This document shows, in pieces, positions 9,210 to 18,796 of a stretch of 64,000 nucleotides of DNA. Every line of letters begins with the position of its first letter. Positions within the stretch are counted from its first letter, which is position 1. The stretch spans positions 124,001 through 188,000 of the forward strand of contig JABFRB010000016.1 in the NCBI GenBank assembly GCA_013141385.1. The letters run 5' to 3'. A program made the position numbers and the translations under genes. The stretch comes from Bacteroidales bacterium (GTDB taxonomy: Bacteria; Bacteroidota; Bacteroidia; Bacteroidales; Tenuifilaceae). The notes beneath the pieces are model-generated. The model was not told where the DNA came from, ran no database searches, and saw nothing but the letters and a program-made list of their open reading frames with translations.

Positions 9210-10043
9210 AAGAGTATCGAAAGTAAATCCCTCTGTTGCCTTTATTCCACGAGGTGTATTATAAACCCGACTACATTCACTATAATAATCATGTTGGTAA
9301 TGGAAAATGTAATCGCCATTCAAGGCTTCCTCCAAAAGTGTTTCTTTTTCTTTTAACGTTATAAGTGGTTCAACATCATAACTCATGATATATGGTAATG
9401 GCAAGTGGGCTCTAAATGGAAAAAGATCGGCAACAAATACAATTGTTTTCCCTTTATAAGTAATTACTGGTAAAATTTGACCATGTGTATGTCCATTAAA
9501 TATCCGAAGATAAACATCAGGTATTAACTCACCCTCCTTCTCTATAAGATTAAGAGCCCCCAAATCCCTCATAGGCAAAAGATTTTCAGGGAGGTAAGAA
9601 TCTACTTCACGTGAATTTGGGTTGATCGCATTCTCCCATTGAGCCCTAGATATATGATACTTAGCATTGGGAAATGTAAGAGCAAAAGAACCATCAGGGT
9701 TAAGTTTAACTCCACCGCCACAGTGATCGAAGTGGAGATGAGTTAGTATTACATCGGTTATGTTTTCTGGCTTATAGCCTCTATTAGCCAAACCTTCTAT
9801 CAATCCTTCTCCACCAAACTTATAAACGTGGCCAAAAAACTTCTCACTTTGTTTATCACCAATACCATTATCAATTAGTACAACTCTATCACCACTATCA
9901 ATTATCATTGAACGTACTGCAAGAGGGATTAAATTATTTTCATCAGCAGGATACACCTTATTCCATAAAACTTTTGGCACAACACCAAACATAGCCCCGC
10001 CATCAACTCTAAAGTTTACAATATTAAAAGAATGTATTTTCAT
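9189..10043 (-). CDS. metallo-beta-lactamase-fold hydrolase
   Basis: A 284-residue cytoplasmic enzyme with the zinc-binding motif H-x-H-x-D-H (THLHFDHCGG, near residue 108), a further metal His in FNGHTHGQ and an Asp in VFVADLFP, so the binuclear zinc site appears complete. The general layout (VIDNGIGDK, THLHFDH, GHTHGQ) resembles the lactonase-like branch of the superfamily, but the substrate cannot be assigned from sequence. There is no signal peptide. It is convergent with the DUF2752-like gene and overlaps its last 21 bp. Confidence 0.88.
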   Translation of the reverse strand: MKIHSFNIVNFRVDGGAMFGVVPKVLWNKVYPADENNLIPLAVRSMIIDSGDRVVLIDNGIGDKQSEKFFGHVYKFGGEGLIEGLANRGYKPENITDVILTHLHFDHCGGGVKLNPDGSFALTFPNAKYHISRAQWENAINPNSREVDSYLPENLLPMRDLGALNLIEKEGELIPDVYLRIFNGHTHGQILPVITYKGKTIVFVADLFPFRAHLPLPYIMSYDVEPLITLKEKETLLEEALNGDYIFHYQHDYYSECSRVYNTPRGIKATEGFTFDTLLKELGE

Positions 10044-10226
10044 AATAGTTTAAAAATTGAAGTACTTAAAATTGCCTAAAATTATTCTAAAATCCTAAGA
10101 TACTCAAAACCTCAACTCGATTTAACCACCTTTTATTCTAACAACAAAAAAACCAATTTGTTTCAGTTAAGTAATCCGAGTCAAGAAATTATCCTAAACA
10201 AAATAGCACTTCGCTTAAGAATGACT

Positions 10227-10234
10227 TAACTTTG
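10227..10234 (+). promoter_or_regulatory. Bacteroidota -7 promoter box for mpl
   Basis: TAACTTTG, an exact TAnnTTTG match, 17 bases before the mpl ATG. No clear -33 TTG is visible. Confidence 0.5.
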
Positions 10235-10251
10235 AAGTGTAAATTTCAACT

Positions 10252-11610
10252 ATGAGAATCCATTTTATTGCTATTGGTGGGAGTGCAATGCACAACCTTG
10301 CTATTGCCCTAAAAGAGAAGGGTTATGATGTATCAGGTTCGGATGATGAAATCTTTGAGCCTTCACTTAGTCGGTTAAAAAAGCACGAGATATTACCTCC
10401 ATCAATTGGTTGGGAAGTTTCTCGAATCACATCTGAACTAGATGCAATTGTTCTTGGAATGCATGCACGTGCAGATAATCCAGAACTTCTAAAAGCAAAA
10501 GAATTAGGTCTTAAGATTTATTCTTATCCAGAGTATTTGTATGAACAGACAAAAGATAAAATAAGGATTGTAATTGGCGGTAGTCATGGTAAAACCACAA
10601 TCACTTCGATGGTTATGCATGTTCTTAAATTTGCAGGTATCGATTTCGATTACATGGTTGGCGCACAACTCGAAGGCTTTGAGAATATGGTAAGTTTAAA
10701 ACAAAATACTAAAATAGCCGTGTTTGAAGGGGATGAGTATTTAACCTCTCCAATTGACCTACGTCCTAAATTTCACCTTTACATGCCAACCATTGCTCTG
10801 ATATCGGGCATTGCTTGGGATCATATTAATGCTTTCCCAACCTACGAAGGATATAAGAACCAATTTGCAATTTTTATCGATAAGATTATTGAGAATGGTA
10901 CTCTAGTTTACTGTGCGGAAGATTCTGAAATAATTGATCTGGTTTCAAAATCAAAAAGGAGCATTAACAAACTACCATACACAACCCATCCATTTGAATC
11001 AACAGAAGGAGGCGCATGTTTGGTTATAAAAAACGAAAAAATTCCCTTGTCTATTTTCGGGAAACATAATATGCAGAATATAAGTGGAGCTAAGGCCGTG
11101 TGTAATCAGGTTGGTATTACCGATGAGGTATTTTATAAAGCAATATCTTCCTTTAAGGGAGCCTCAAAAAGGCTACAACAATTAGCAGAAAATCAGCACA
11201 CAAAAGTTTTTCTAGATTTTGCTCATTCCCCTTCAAAAGTAGCAGCTACAGTTCAGGCAGTAAGCGAAACCTACCGCAATAAAGATTTGGTAGCATGTTT
11301 AGAACTACATACTTTCAGTAGCCTTAATGCAGAGTTCCTAAGTCAGTATAAGGGTACGATGGGAAAATCAAATATTAGCCTAGTCTACTTTAACCCTGAA
11401 ACTATTGCTCACAAAAAACTTTCGCCCATCAAACCTAATGATGTAAAAAATAACTTTTTGCCCTCTGATGTTGAGGTCTATACCGACTCTCAGATGCTAA
11501 TTACTAAACTGAAATCCATTGAATGGAAGGATAAAAACTTACTTATTATGACATCAGGAAATTTCTCAGGCATAAACCTTCAAGAACTTGCAACGGAGAT
11601 AGTCAAGTAG
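10252..11610 (+). CDS. mpl: UDP-N-acetylmuramate:L-Ala-gamma-D-Glu-meso-DAP ligase (murein recycling)
   Basis: A 452-residue Mur ligase. It starts with HFIAIGGSAMHNLA, the nucleotide-binding loop typical of Mpl/MurC, has the ATP P-loop GGSHGKTT at about residues 108-115, and a C-terminal ligase domain with FDFAHSPSK-like sequence (LDFAHSPSKV). Mpl attaches the recycled tripeptide to UDP-MurNAc in the cytoplasm. MurC is the alternative, but the early FEGDEYLTSPID segment and the absence of a surrounding mur/fts cluster favour Mpl. It is probably co-transcribed with the GNAT gene 23 bp downstream. Confidence 0.88.
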   Translation: MRIHFIAIGGSAMHNLAIALKEKGYDVSGSDDEIFEPSLSRLKKHEILPPSIGWEVSRITSELDAIVLGMHARADNPELLKAKELGLKIYSYPEYLYEQTKDKIRIVIGGSHGKTTITSMVMHVLKFAGIDFDYMVGAQLEGFENMVSLKQNTKIAVFEGDEYLTSPIDLRPKFHLYMPTIALISGIAWDHINAFPTYEGYKNQFAIFIDKIIENGTLVYCAEDSEIIDLVSKSKRSINKLPYTTHPFESTEGGACLVIKNEKIPLSIFGKHNMQNISGAKAVCNQVGITDEVFYKAISSFKGASKRLQQLAENQHTKVFLDFAHSPSKVAATVQAVSETYRNKDLVACLELHTFSSLNAEFLSQYKGTMGKSNISLVYFNPETIAHKKLSPIKPNDVKNNFLPSDVEVYTDSQMLITKLKSIEWKDKNLLIMTSGNFSGINLQELATEIVK

Positions 11611-11633
11611 GTTCAAACATAAAATTAATAGCC

Positions 11634-12209
11634 ATGAAACTCGAATCGAAACGAATAGAGATTATCCCTCTAACCCTGCATGAGATGCAGATATTCATTA
11701 AATCACGCAGTGATTACGAAAAACATGCAAATCTTACAGTAACGGGAATTGAGACCCCAGAATTTTACAGGGATGAAATTAAAGAAACAATCCAACTTGA
11801 GCCTAAATCATGGACTAGCAAAAACAAAGAATACCTATTCCATACTATATGGTTAATGATCCAAAGGGAATCAAAAACAATAGTTGGGCAATTTGTTTTC
11901 AACGGAAGACCAAATGAACTGGGTGAAGTTGAAATATTCTTCATGGTAGAACTACCCTATCGTAAGCAAGGGATTGCGACTGAGGCTATGCTTGAAATTA
12001 TGAGATGGGGTTGTAAGACTAAACTCTTCCGAGTAGTTTATATTGATGCTGATTTACAAAACAAAGCGGCTAAAGCTTCATTAAATAAACTTGGCTTTAA
12101 AAAGCAGCCCGACGATGAGGATGGTAATCCATCTAACAGATACTATAAAGCAATTTATCCCACAGAACCTTGTATTGATGACCTTGAAGTTGATCCAATA
12201 AAAGAGTGA
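11634..12209 (+). CDS. GNAT-family N-acetyltransferase (RimJ/RimL-like)
   Basis: A 191-residue acetyltransferase. The acetyl-CoA motif is YRKQGIATEAM at about residues 108-118, followed by a strand (VVYIDADLQNKAAKASLNKLGF) characteristic of RimJ/RimL-type GNATs, which acetylate protein N-termini or small molecules. The substrate is not known. It follows mpl by 23 bp in the same direction. The last residues are acidic and variable. Confidence 0.82.
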   Translation: MKLESKRIEIIPLTLHEMQIFIKSRSDYEKHANLTVTGIETPEFYRDEIKETIQLEPKSWTSKNKEYLFHTIWLMIQRESKTIVGQFVFNGRPNELGEVEIFFMVELPYRKQGIATEAMLEIMRWGCKTKLFRVVYIDADLQNKAAKASLNKLGFKKQPDDEDGNPSNRYYKAIYPTEPCIDDLEVDPIKE

Positions 12210-12346
12210 AAGACATTATCTACATGATTCTTTAAAACTAAATCTGTTCCTTCAAAATATTATCTCATAAATCATTAAAAAATATTTCACGCTGATATCC
12301 GCAAAAATGCTATCCTACCTCAATAAAAAAATATTTTTGAAATTTT

Positions 12347-12376
12347 TTGGCAGGTATAAAAATTAAGTTACCTTTG
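12347..12376 (+). promoter_or_regulatory. promoter of tRNA-Glu and rpsT
   Basis: A TTG at 12347-12349 (-33 box) and TACCTTTG at 12369-12376 (-7 box) are separated by 19 bp, matching the Bacteroidota sigma-A consensus. It is the clearest complete promoter in the window. Confidence 0.75.
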
Positions 12377-12413
12377 CAGCCGCTTAACCGATAAAGGAGC
12401 GGCACCAAATCAT

Positions 12414-12485
12414 GGCCCGTTCGTCTAGGGGTTAGGACGTCAGGTTTTCATCCTGGTAACAGGGGTTCGATTCCCCTACGGGCTA
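12414..12485 (+). tRNA. tRNA-Glu (anticodon TTC)
   Basis: A 72-base cloverleaf. The acceptor GGCCCGT pairs with ACGGGCT (one G-U), the T-arm is AGGGG-TTCGATT-CCCCT, and the anticodon loop GTTTTCA carries TTC. The CCA end is not encoded. There are 20 bp and no terminator between it and rpsT, so the two are probably cotranscribed. Confidence 0.96.
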
Positions 12486-12505
12486 CAAACTTTATTGTTA
12501 AGAAG

Positions 12506-12757
12506 ATGGCAAATCACAAATCAGCAGAAAAGAGAAACAGGCAGACTGAAGAAAGAAGAACACATAACAGGTATTTCGCAAGAACTACCCGTAATGCTCT
12601 TAAAGAATTAAGATCAACTACCGATAAAGCAGTAGCTACAGAATTACTTCCTAAAGTTTCTTCAATGCTTGACAAGCTTGCTCAGAAAAACATTATTCAC
12701 AAGAATAAGGCTGCCAACTTGAAAAGTTCTCTAACAAAGCACGTGAGCGAATTATAG
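12506..12757 (+). CDS. rpsT: 30S ribosomal protein S20
   Basis: An 83-residue, highly basic, helical protein beginning MANHKSAEKRNRQ and containing NRYFARTTRNALKEL and KNIIHKNKAANLKSSL, the hallmark S20 segments. It binds the 5' domain of 16S rRNA. Length and sequence are normal for the family. It is transcribed with the upstream tRNA-Glu and ends in a strong terminator. Confidence 0.97.
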   Translation: MANHKSAEKRNRQTEERRTHNRYFARTTRNALKELRSTTDKAVATELLPKVSSMLDKLAQKNIIHKNKAANLKSSLTKHVSEL

Positions 12758-12780
12758 AACTCATAATGCCAAAAACATTG

Positions 12781-12808
12781 AAGCTCCGAATATTCGGAGC
12801 TTTTTTTA
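12781..12808 (+). terminator. terminator of rpsT
   Basis: The palindrome AAGCTCCGAA-TA-TTCGGAGCTT is followed by a run of T residues. Confidence 0.9.
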
Positions 12809-12889
12809 TTTAAACAATTATTAAACTCACCAAATACAACCTTGGAATCATATTTTTTGTATCTTGTTGAATAACAATTTAAATATTTC

Positions 12890-13588
12890 ATGTCAACAGA
12901 GAATAAAAACCTAACGATAAAAGATTGGGCGCTTGAGGATCGTCCTAGGGAAAAAATGATTAAAAAAGGCGTTGGAAGCCTTACCGATACTGAACTACTA
13001 GCCATCCTTATAAAATCCGGCACAAAGAATGAAAATGCGGTAACAATCGCAAAAAGAATTCTTCATTCTGCAAACGACAACTTAAATGAATTGGGGAAGT
13101 TTACCCTTACAGATTTCACCTCAACCAAAGGAATTGGTGAAGCCAAGGGAATAACAATAATGGCAGCATTAGAAATTGGACGTAGACGTAAGTTGGCAGA
13201 AGTCCTCAATCGGCCTAAGATTCATTCGAGTAATGATGTGAAGGAGATTTTTCAAGCTCAACTAGCCGATTTGCCACACGAGGAATTTTGGGTTCTATAC
13301 ATGAACCGAGCCAACAAAGTATTAGATCAAACAAGAATAACTCAAGGTGGAGTGACGGGAACAGTTTTCGATATCAAATTAATTATGAAGTCAGCAATTG
13401 AGAAACTGGCCTCGTCAATTATAGTATGCCACAACCATCCATCTGGAAACCCAAAACCTAGCGAACAGGATATTCAAATCACCCAAAAGTTAAAAGAAGC
13501 TGCACAAATTTTTGAAATATCACTATTGGATCATATCATAGTAACCGATTCCGAGTGTTATTCGTTTGCTGACAATGGAAGTTTGTAA
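12890..13588 (+). CDS. radC: RadC family JAB/MPN-domain protein
   Basis: A 232-residue RadC protein. The N-terminal helix-hairpin-helix region (DWALEDRPREKM, then SLTDTELLAILI and the GIGEAKGITIMAALEIGRR hairpin) is followed by the JAMM metalloprotease-like domain with H-x-H-P-S-G-x(8)-D (HNHPSGNPKPSEQD). Despite the name, a direct DNA-repair role is not established for the family. The length is normal. No terminator separates it from the esterase gene downstream. Confidence 0.95.
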   Translation: MSTENKNLTIKDWALEDRPREKMIKKGVGSLTDTELLAILIKSGTKNENAVTIAKRILHSANDNLNELGKFTLTDFTSTKGIGEAKGITIMAALEIGRRRKLAEVLNRPKIHSSNDVKEIFQAQLADLPHEEFWVLYMNRANKVLDQTRITQGGVTGTVFDIKLIMKSAIEKLASSIIVCHNHPSGNPKPSEQDIQITQKLKEAAQIFEISLLDHIIVTDSECYSFADNGSL

Positions 13589-13656
13589 CATTAAGGAAAT
13601 CGACATGTGTCTTTTAATGCTACTTTTACATTTGTTATCCTTAAATCATTTCTTTT

Positions 13657-14442
13657 ATGAAGATTATTCTTTCCTTACTTATGGCACTCTCATTGATTTC
13701 TAAAGTATATGCTCAGGATTTATTCCTTTATGAGAGAAAAGAGTTTATAGTTGGAAATGATACTCTTCGATACAGGATCATGTACCCCCTGAACTTTGAT
13801 GCTAATAAAAAATACCCATTGGTATTATTCCTTCATGGATCCGGCGAAAGGGGAAAGGATAATGAAGCTCAATTAATTCATGGTGGTAAACTTTTTGCTC
13901 AAGATGAAATTCGTTCGAATTTTCAGGCAATTGTGATATTCCCTCAGTGCCCGGAGAATGGCTTCTGGGCTAGCACTAAAAGAGAAAAGAACACCGATGG
14001 GTCTAACCTATTTGTTTTTAATCCAAATAGCAAACCCACTAAACCAATGGAACTAACAATCAAATTGGTAAAGCAAACACTTAAAGAAAACTACGTAGAC
14101 AAAAAAAGAATTTACGTTGGTGGTCTTTCGATGGGTGGTATGGGCACTTTTGAAATCCTTTATCGATGCCCAAAGATTTTTGCTGCTGCATTTCCAATAT
14201 GCGGAGGTGGTAATCCCGAATATGTAGGTAAATATGCTAAAAGAGTAAAAATTTGGGTTTTTCATGGGGCAAAGGACGATGTTGTTCTTCCTGAATATTC
14301 TAAAAAAATGGTTGATGCAATTAAAGAGAAAGGCGGGGATGTAAATTTTACGATTTATCCGAATGCCAACCATAATAGTTGGGCCTCTGCTTTTGCCGAA
14401 CCAAACCTTTTTCCGTGGTTGTTTTCAATCTATAAGAAATAG
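13657..14442 (+). CDS. secreted alpha/beta-hydrolase esterase
   Basis: A 261-residue protein with a signal peptide (about 1-19, ending VYAQ). The alpha/beta-hydrolase core has the oxyanion segment FLHGSGERG, the nucleophile elbow G-L-S-M-G-G at about 161-166, the acid D in FHGAKDDVV and the catalytic His in NHNSW. This is the predicted carboxylesterase/phospholipase type common next to polysaccharide-degradation genes, but no such genes are near. It likely acts in the periplasm on an ester-linked substrate that I cannot name. Confidence 0.85.
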   Translation: MKIILSLLMALSLISKVYAQDLFLYERKEFIVGNDTLRYRIMYPLNFDANKKYPLVLFLHGSGERGKDNEAQLIHGGKLFAQDEIRSNFQAIVIFPQCPENGFWASTKREKNTDGSNLFVFNPNSKPTKPMELTIKLVKQTLKENYVDKKRIYVGGLSMGGMGTFEILYRCPKIFAAAFPICGGGNPEYVGKYAKRVKIWVFHGAKDDVVLPEYSKKMVDAIKEKGGDVNFTIYPNANHNSWASAFAEPNLFPWLFSIYKK

Positions 14443-14554
14443 ATTATTTTTCGATTAAATTACTTAGTAATTGAGCAAAATATAGTTTTCTTTTTACTAT
14501 TTTGCAGTCATCAAACCTTGCATTCAAAGTGTTAACATAAATAGGAGCAATTCC

Positions 14555-15205
14555 ATGATTAAAGTTATTGGCGAAAACAACTCCATACTCAACCAATTTA
14601 TCGCTGAACTGCGCGATGTAAATGTTCAAAACGACTTTATGAGGTTTCGAAAGAATCTCGAACGAATTGGAGAAATTTTCGCTTATGAACTAAGTAAAGA
14701 ATTACACTACGAAAGTCATCTAGTACAAACGCCACTAGGCACGGCAGATGTAAATCTTTCTACTGATCAAATCGTCTTGGCTGTAATCCTTAGAGCAGGA
14801 CTTCCGTTGCATCAAGGGATGTTGAATTATTTTGACAAAGCAGAAAATGCCTTTATTTCAGCTTACAGAAAGTATAGCAAGGATGGAACATTCACAATTC
14901 AATTTGAACACCTCTCCTGTCCAAGTGTTGCGGGGAAACTTCTTGTAATTATTGACCCGATGCTGGCAACAGGAGCTTCGATGTTACTTGCTTACAAAGC
15001 CATTCTTGAAAGAGGCACACCAAAACACACCCATATTGTTTCTGTAATTGCCTCAAAAGAAGGTGTTGACTACTTGCGAAAAAATCTACCACAAAAAAAT
15101 GCTACTATCTGGTTGGGCGCAGTTGACGATGAGTTAACTGTTAAGTCCTACATTGTACCAGGTCTTGGAGATGCTGGCGATTTAGCATTTGGTAGTAAAG
15201 AGTAA
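14555..15205 (+). CDS. upp: uracil phosphoribosyltransferase
   Basis: A 216-residue enzyme that converts uracil and PRPP to UMP (pyrimidine salvage). The PRPP-binding loop is IDPMLATGAS and the uracil-binding C-terminus is YIVPGLGDAGDLAFG, both diagnostic. Another conserved patch, VILRAGLPLHQGM, is present. It ends 3 bp before the convergent folK gene. Confidence 0.93.
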   Translation: MIKVIGENNSILNQFIAELRDVNVQNDFMRFRKNLERIGEIFAYELSKELHYESHLVQTPLGTADVNLSTDQIVLAVILRAGLPLHQGMLNYFDKAENAFISAYRKYSKDGTFTIQFEHLSCPSVAGKLLVIIDPMLATGASMLLAYKAILERGTPKHTHIVSVIASKEGVDYLRKNLPQKNATIWLGAVDDELTVKSYIVPGLGDAGDLAFGSKE

Positions 15206-15208
15206 TTA

Positions 15209-15712
15209 CTAACTGGCTACTGTAACTGGTTGGTACTTCCAAACCTTTGTTAAATCGTCACAATTTGCCAAAAGCTCCCGAATTGATACCGAAAAGAGAG
15301 GGTGCATAAAATCTGGGGCAATCTCAGCAAGAGGAGTTAATACAAATAACCTTTTGTGCAAATAGCGATGCGGAATGACCAAACTTGGTGAAAGCATTAC
15401 TTGTCGATCGTAAAAAAGAATATCTATATCAATAGTTCGGGCACTATAACCACTTCCATTTCTTTCTCTACCGAGTGTCCCTTCAATAAATGAAATTTCG
15501 AGCAGTAATGCAGCAGGACTAAGGTTGGTATCAACCAACAAAACCTTATTTAAGAAATTATTCTCATGCTCAAACCCCCAAGGTTCAGATTCATATAAAG
15601 CAGAATACCTAAGAATATAACCAACCCGCTCTGTTATTAAACTTATAGCCCTTTCGATGTAATTCTCTCTATCTCCAAGATTTCCACCCACCACAAAGTA
15701 AACTTTTGCCAT
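15209..15712 (-). CDS. folK: 2-amino-4-hydroxy-6-hydroxymethyldihydropteridine diphosphokinase
   Basis: A 167-residue HPPK enzyme of folate synthesis. It starts with the family segment GGNLGDRENYI, has YESEPWGF, and contains the signature R-T-I-D-I-D-I-L-F (ARTIDIDILFYD), where the aspartates bind the two magnesium ions, followed by IPHRYLHKRLFVLTPL. The length is normal. It is divergent from sppA and convergent with upp. Confidence 0.95.
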   Translation of the reverse strand: MAKVYFVVGGNLGDRENYIERAISLITERVGYILRYSALYESEPWGFEHENNFLNKVLLVDTNLSPAALLLEISFIEGTLGRERNGSGYSARTIDIDILFYDRQVMLSPSLVIPHRYLHKRLFVLTPLAEIAPDFMHPLFSVSIRELLANCDDLTKVWKYQPVTVAS

Positions 15713-15833
15713 CTGAAATCGTTATTCGTAAAATCGCTCAAATTTGCTAAAAAAACTTTATTCGTAGCCAATAATAAAATTTTTTATACATTTAGTTCAT
15801 CAAAAACTAACTGAACACAAATCCGAATTAACC

Positions 15834-17603
15834 ATGAAAAGTTTCTTCAAATATCTATTAGCCACTATTTTAGGCCTATTTATTGGGTCGTTCCTGCTTC
15901 TTATCATTTTTATGGGAATAATAGGAGGCATCGTTTCATCATCAGATAAGGCAGTTGAGGTTAAGGAAAACTCCTTACTCTATATCAACTTGAACAAGGA
16001 GATTGTTGATAGAGCATCTAACAATCCATTAGAAGGTTTCAATTTTACAAGTTTTAAGCCGAATTCCAATCTTGGGTTAAACGAAATCCTAAAAGCAATT
16101 GAAAACGCTAAGGATGATCCAATGATTAAAGGGATTTACATGGAGGTTGATGCTGTTACAGCTGGTGCTGCAACCGTTGATGAGATTAGAAATGCTCTCC
16201 TTGAATTTAAAGAATCGGGGAAATTCATTATCAGTTACAGCGATGTTTACAGCCAGAAAGCCTATTTCTTATCAACTGTAGCTAATAAAATTTATTTGAA
16301 TCCTGAGGGAATTGTTAGCTGGACTGGACTTCGTGCCGAAATTATGTACTACAAGAACATTCTTCAAAAACTTGGGGTAGAACCTCAAATTATTAGACAT
16401 GGCAAGTTCAAGAGTGCTGTTGAACCTTTTATGTTAGAAAAAATGAGCCCTGAAAATAGAGAGCAAACCAGAACTTATATGGGATCAATCTGGAATCATT
16501 GGGTTGATGGAATATCAAAAGCAAGAAACATTACAACTGGAGAACTTAACCGTTTTGCAGACAACATGCTAATACGCAACGGAAAAACATCTTATGAATA
16601 CAAACTTGTTGATAGTTTAATTTACAAAGATCAGGTTCTTGACATTATGAAAAAGCGACTTGGTATTTCCGATAAAAAAGATATCACATCAGTTGATATT
16701 GATGATTATGCAAAAATACCAACACCGTTAAAAGGAAAAGGTCTTTCAAAGGACAAAATTGCTGTTATCTATGCAAGTGGAGATATTGTAATGGGAAATT
16801 CCACCGATGGCGAGATTGGCTCTGAGGGTATTGCCAAACTGATTCGTGAGACTAGGCGCGATAGCACCATTAAAGCAATTGTACTTAGGGTAAATTCTCC
16901 TGGCGGCGACGCTTTAGCATCGGAGGTTATTTGGCGTGAAATGGTTTTAGCTAAAAAGGTTAAACCCCTTATAGTTTCTATGGGAGATGTTGCTGCATCG
17001 GGTGGTTATTATATCTCAGCACCAGCTGATACAATTCTTGCCAACCCAACAACAATTACTGGTTCAATTGGTGTATTCGGAATATACTTCAACGTTCAAG
17101 AAGGGCTGAATAAGAAACTTGGCATTAATGTAGAGACTGTAACAACGAATAAACATTCCGATTTTGGCTCAATGTATCGCTCTCTTACTGCAGAAGAACG
17201 TGAAGTTGCTCAACTTGGAGTTGAGGATGTGTACCAAGCATTCATTGGACATGTTGCCGAAGGTCGTAAAATTTCAGTAACAAGGGTTGATGAGATTGGA
17301 CAAGGGCGAGTTTGGAGCGGATCAAATGCTATTGACATTAAATTAATTGATAAATTCGGTGGTCTGAAAGATGCCATTAAAATAGCTGCAGGGAAAGCAA
17401 AACTCGTAAATTACAGAGTTACAGAACTTCCAAAGCAAAAAGAACCATTCCAACAACTAATTGAAGATTTTACGGACAAAACAAAAATTTCTTTCATGAA
17501 AGATGAATTAGGTATTGCTTATAGCCATTATCACAACCTTATGAATCTATTGTCAAATCAGGGAGTACAAGCACGAATTCCTTATAATATTGAGGTTTAT
17601 TAG
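15834..17603 (+). CDS. sppA: signal peptide peptidase SppA, 67-kDa type
   Basis: A 589-residue membrane protease that degrades cleaved signal peptides. One N-terminal membrane helix (about 7-32) precedes two tandem S49 domains. The catalytic Lys is in KFKSAVEPF (about K193, N-terminal domain) and the nucleophile Ser in GDVAASGGYY (about S389, C-terminal domain), as in the long E. coli form. Both residues are present. It is monocistronic with a terminator downstream. Confidence 0.95.
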   Translation: MKSFFKYLLATILGLFIGSFLLLIIFMGIIGGIVSSSDKAVEVKENSLLYINLNKEIVDRASNNPLEGFNFTSFKPNSNLGLNEILKAIENAKDDPMIKGIYMEVDAVTAGAATVDEIRNALLEFKESGKFIISYSDVYSQKAYFLSTVANKIYLNPEGIVSWTGLRAEIMYYKNILQKLGVEPQIIRHGKFKSAVEPFMLEKMSPENREQTRTYMGSIWNHWVDGISKARNITTGELNRFADNMLIRNGKTSYEYKLVDSLIYKDQVLDIMKKRLGISDKKDITSVDIDDYAKIPTPLKGKGLSKDKIAVIYASGDIVMGNSTDGEIGSEGIAKLIRETRRDSTIKAIVLRVNSPGGDALASEVIWREMVLAKKVKPLIVSMGDVAASGGYYISAPADTILANPTTITGSIGVFGIYFNVQEGLNKKLGINVETVTTNKHSDFGSMYRSLTAEEREVAQLGVEDVYQAFIGHVAEGRKISVTRVDEIGQGRVWSGSNAIDIKLIDKFGGLKDAIKIAAGKAKLVNYRVTELPKQKEPFQQLIEDFTDKTKISFMKDELGIAYSHYHNLMNLLSNQGVQARIPYNIEVY

Positions 17604-17624
17604 TAAACGTAATATGAATACTGA

Positions 17625-17656
17625 AAGGGTGCTCCAGTTATGGAACACCCTTTTTT
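17625..17656 (+). terminator. terminator of sppA
   Basis: A 12-bp stem with one internal mismatch (AAGGGTG-c-TCCA with TGGA-a-CACCCTT) and a 4-base loop, followed by a T run. Confidence 0.8.
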
Positions 17657-17699
17657 ATCAAATCACAAACGTTAAAACTACTATAAGTGATAAATTAAA

Positions 17700-17707
17700 T
17701 ACCTTTG
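17700..17707 (+). promoter_or_regulatory. Bacteroidota -7 promoter box for lpxK-punA
   Basis: TACCTTTG, an exact TAnnTTTG match, 30 bp upstream of the lpxK start. Confidence 0.5.
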
Positions 17708-17737
17708 AAAAGGTTTTGGATAAATAAACATTAAACA

Positions 17738-18796
17738 ATGCTTAACAAGTTAAACATACTCCTTGCGCCCATTGCCTTAATATATGGGCTGATTATAAAA
17801 GTCCGAAATTTGTTATTTGACTTTAATATTCTGGAATCTGTTTCTTTCGAAAAGTCTATAATATGCGTTGGAAATCTCACTGTTGGAGGTACAGGAAAGA
17901 CGCCTCACGTAGAATATCTTATAAAATTATTATCCACCAATCTTAATATTGCAACCCTTAGCCGAGGATATGGGCGAAAAGCCAAAGGTTTTGGTTATGT
18001 CTCAACCACATCAACAGCCACGGAGGTTGGGGATGAGTCATTGCAAATTAAGTTAAAATACCCATCGATTCAGGTATCCGTTGATGCGGATAGAGTTAGT
18101 GGTATTACTCGGTTAATTAAAGAAAATTCAAATCTCGATTTAATTCTTTTAGACGATGCATTTCAACATCGATATGTAAAACCCGGTTTATCCATTCTAT
18201 TGATAGATTTTAACCGCCCAATTACCAGCGACTATTTTCTACCCATGGGTCGATTACGCGATAGCGTTAAGGAAAAGAGGCGTGCTGATATTGTTATTAT
18301 TTCAAAATGCCCCTTAGATTTAAGTCATGAGGCGAAATTATTATTATCGAAGAGGTTGAAATTGAGTTCAAAGCAGAGTATTTACTTTACAACAATGATA
18401 TACGGCGAACCAATTCCTGTATTCAAAGAATATAGAATTAATCTTGAATTAAAAAAGGAGCAAGAAATTTTTGCTTTTGCAGGAATCGCAAACCCGACTT
18501 TTTTCTTCTCTCACCTCGAAAATAAGGCTAATTTAATAGAAAAACACACATTTCCAGATCATTTTGCCTTTACTAAAAATAAAATTTACCCTATCTTTGA
18601 CTCCTATTTAAGAAGTAAGGCAAATAGTAAAGCAATAATTACAACGGAGAAAGATGCAACTCGTTTACGAGGAATTCCTTCTCTGGATGAAGAATTCAAG
18701 AAATCAATATTCTACATCCCTATTGAGGTTAAATTTGTTGATGATCAAGAAATTATTTTTAATAATCAAATATTGACTTATGCTAGAAAAGATTAA
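17738..18796 (+). CDS. lpxK: tetraacyldisaccharide 4'-kinase
   Basis: A 352-residue enzyme that phosphorylates the 4' position of the lipid A disaccharide precursor at the inner membrane. An N-terminal hydrophobic helix is followed by the Walker A motif V-G-N-L-T-V-G-G-T-G-K-T, then LSRGYGRK, the LLDDAFQHR segment with the catalytic Asp, and ADIVIISKCP. The length is normal. The last 17 bp overlap the start of punA, implying translational coupling. Confidence 0.95.
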   Translation: MLNKLNILLAPIALIYGLIIKVRNLLFDFNILESVSFEKSIICVGNLTVGGTGKTPHVEYLIKLLSTNLNIATLSRGYGRKAKGFGYVSTTSTATEVGDESLQIKLKYPSIQVSVDADRVSGITRLIKENSNLDLILLDDAFQHRYVKPGLSILLIDFNRPITSDYFLPMGRLRDSVKEKRRADIVIISKCPLDLSHEAKLLLSKRLKLSSKQSIYFTTMIYGEPIPVFKEYRINLELKKEQEIFAFAGIANPTFFFSHLENKANLIEKHTFPDHFAFTKNKIYPIFDSYLRSKANSKAIITTEKDATRLRGIPSLDEEFKKSIFYIPIEVKFVDDQEIIFNNQILTYARKD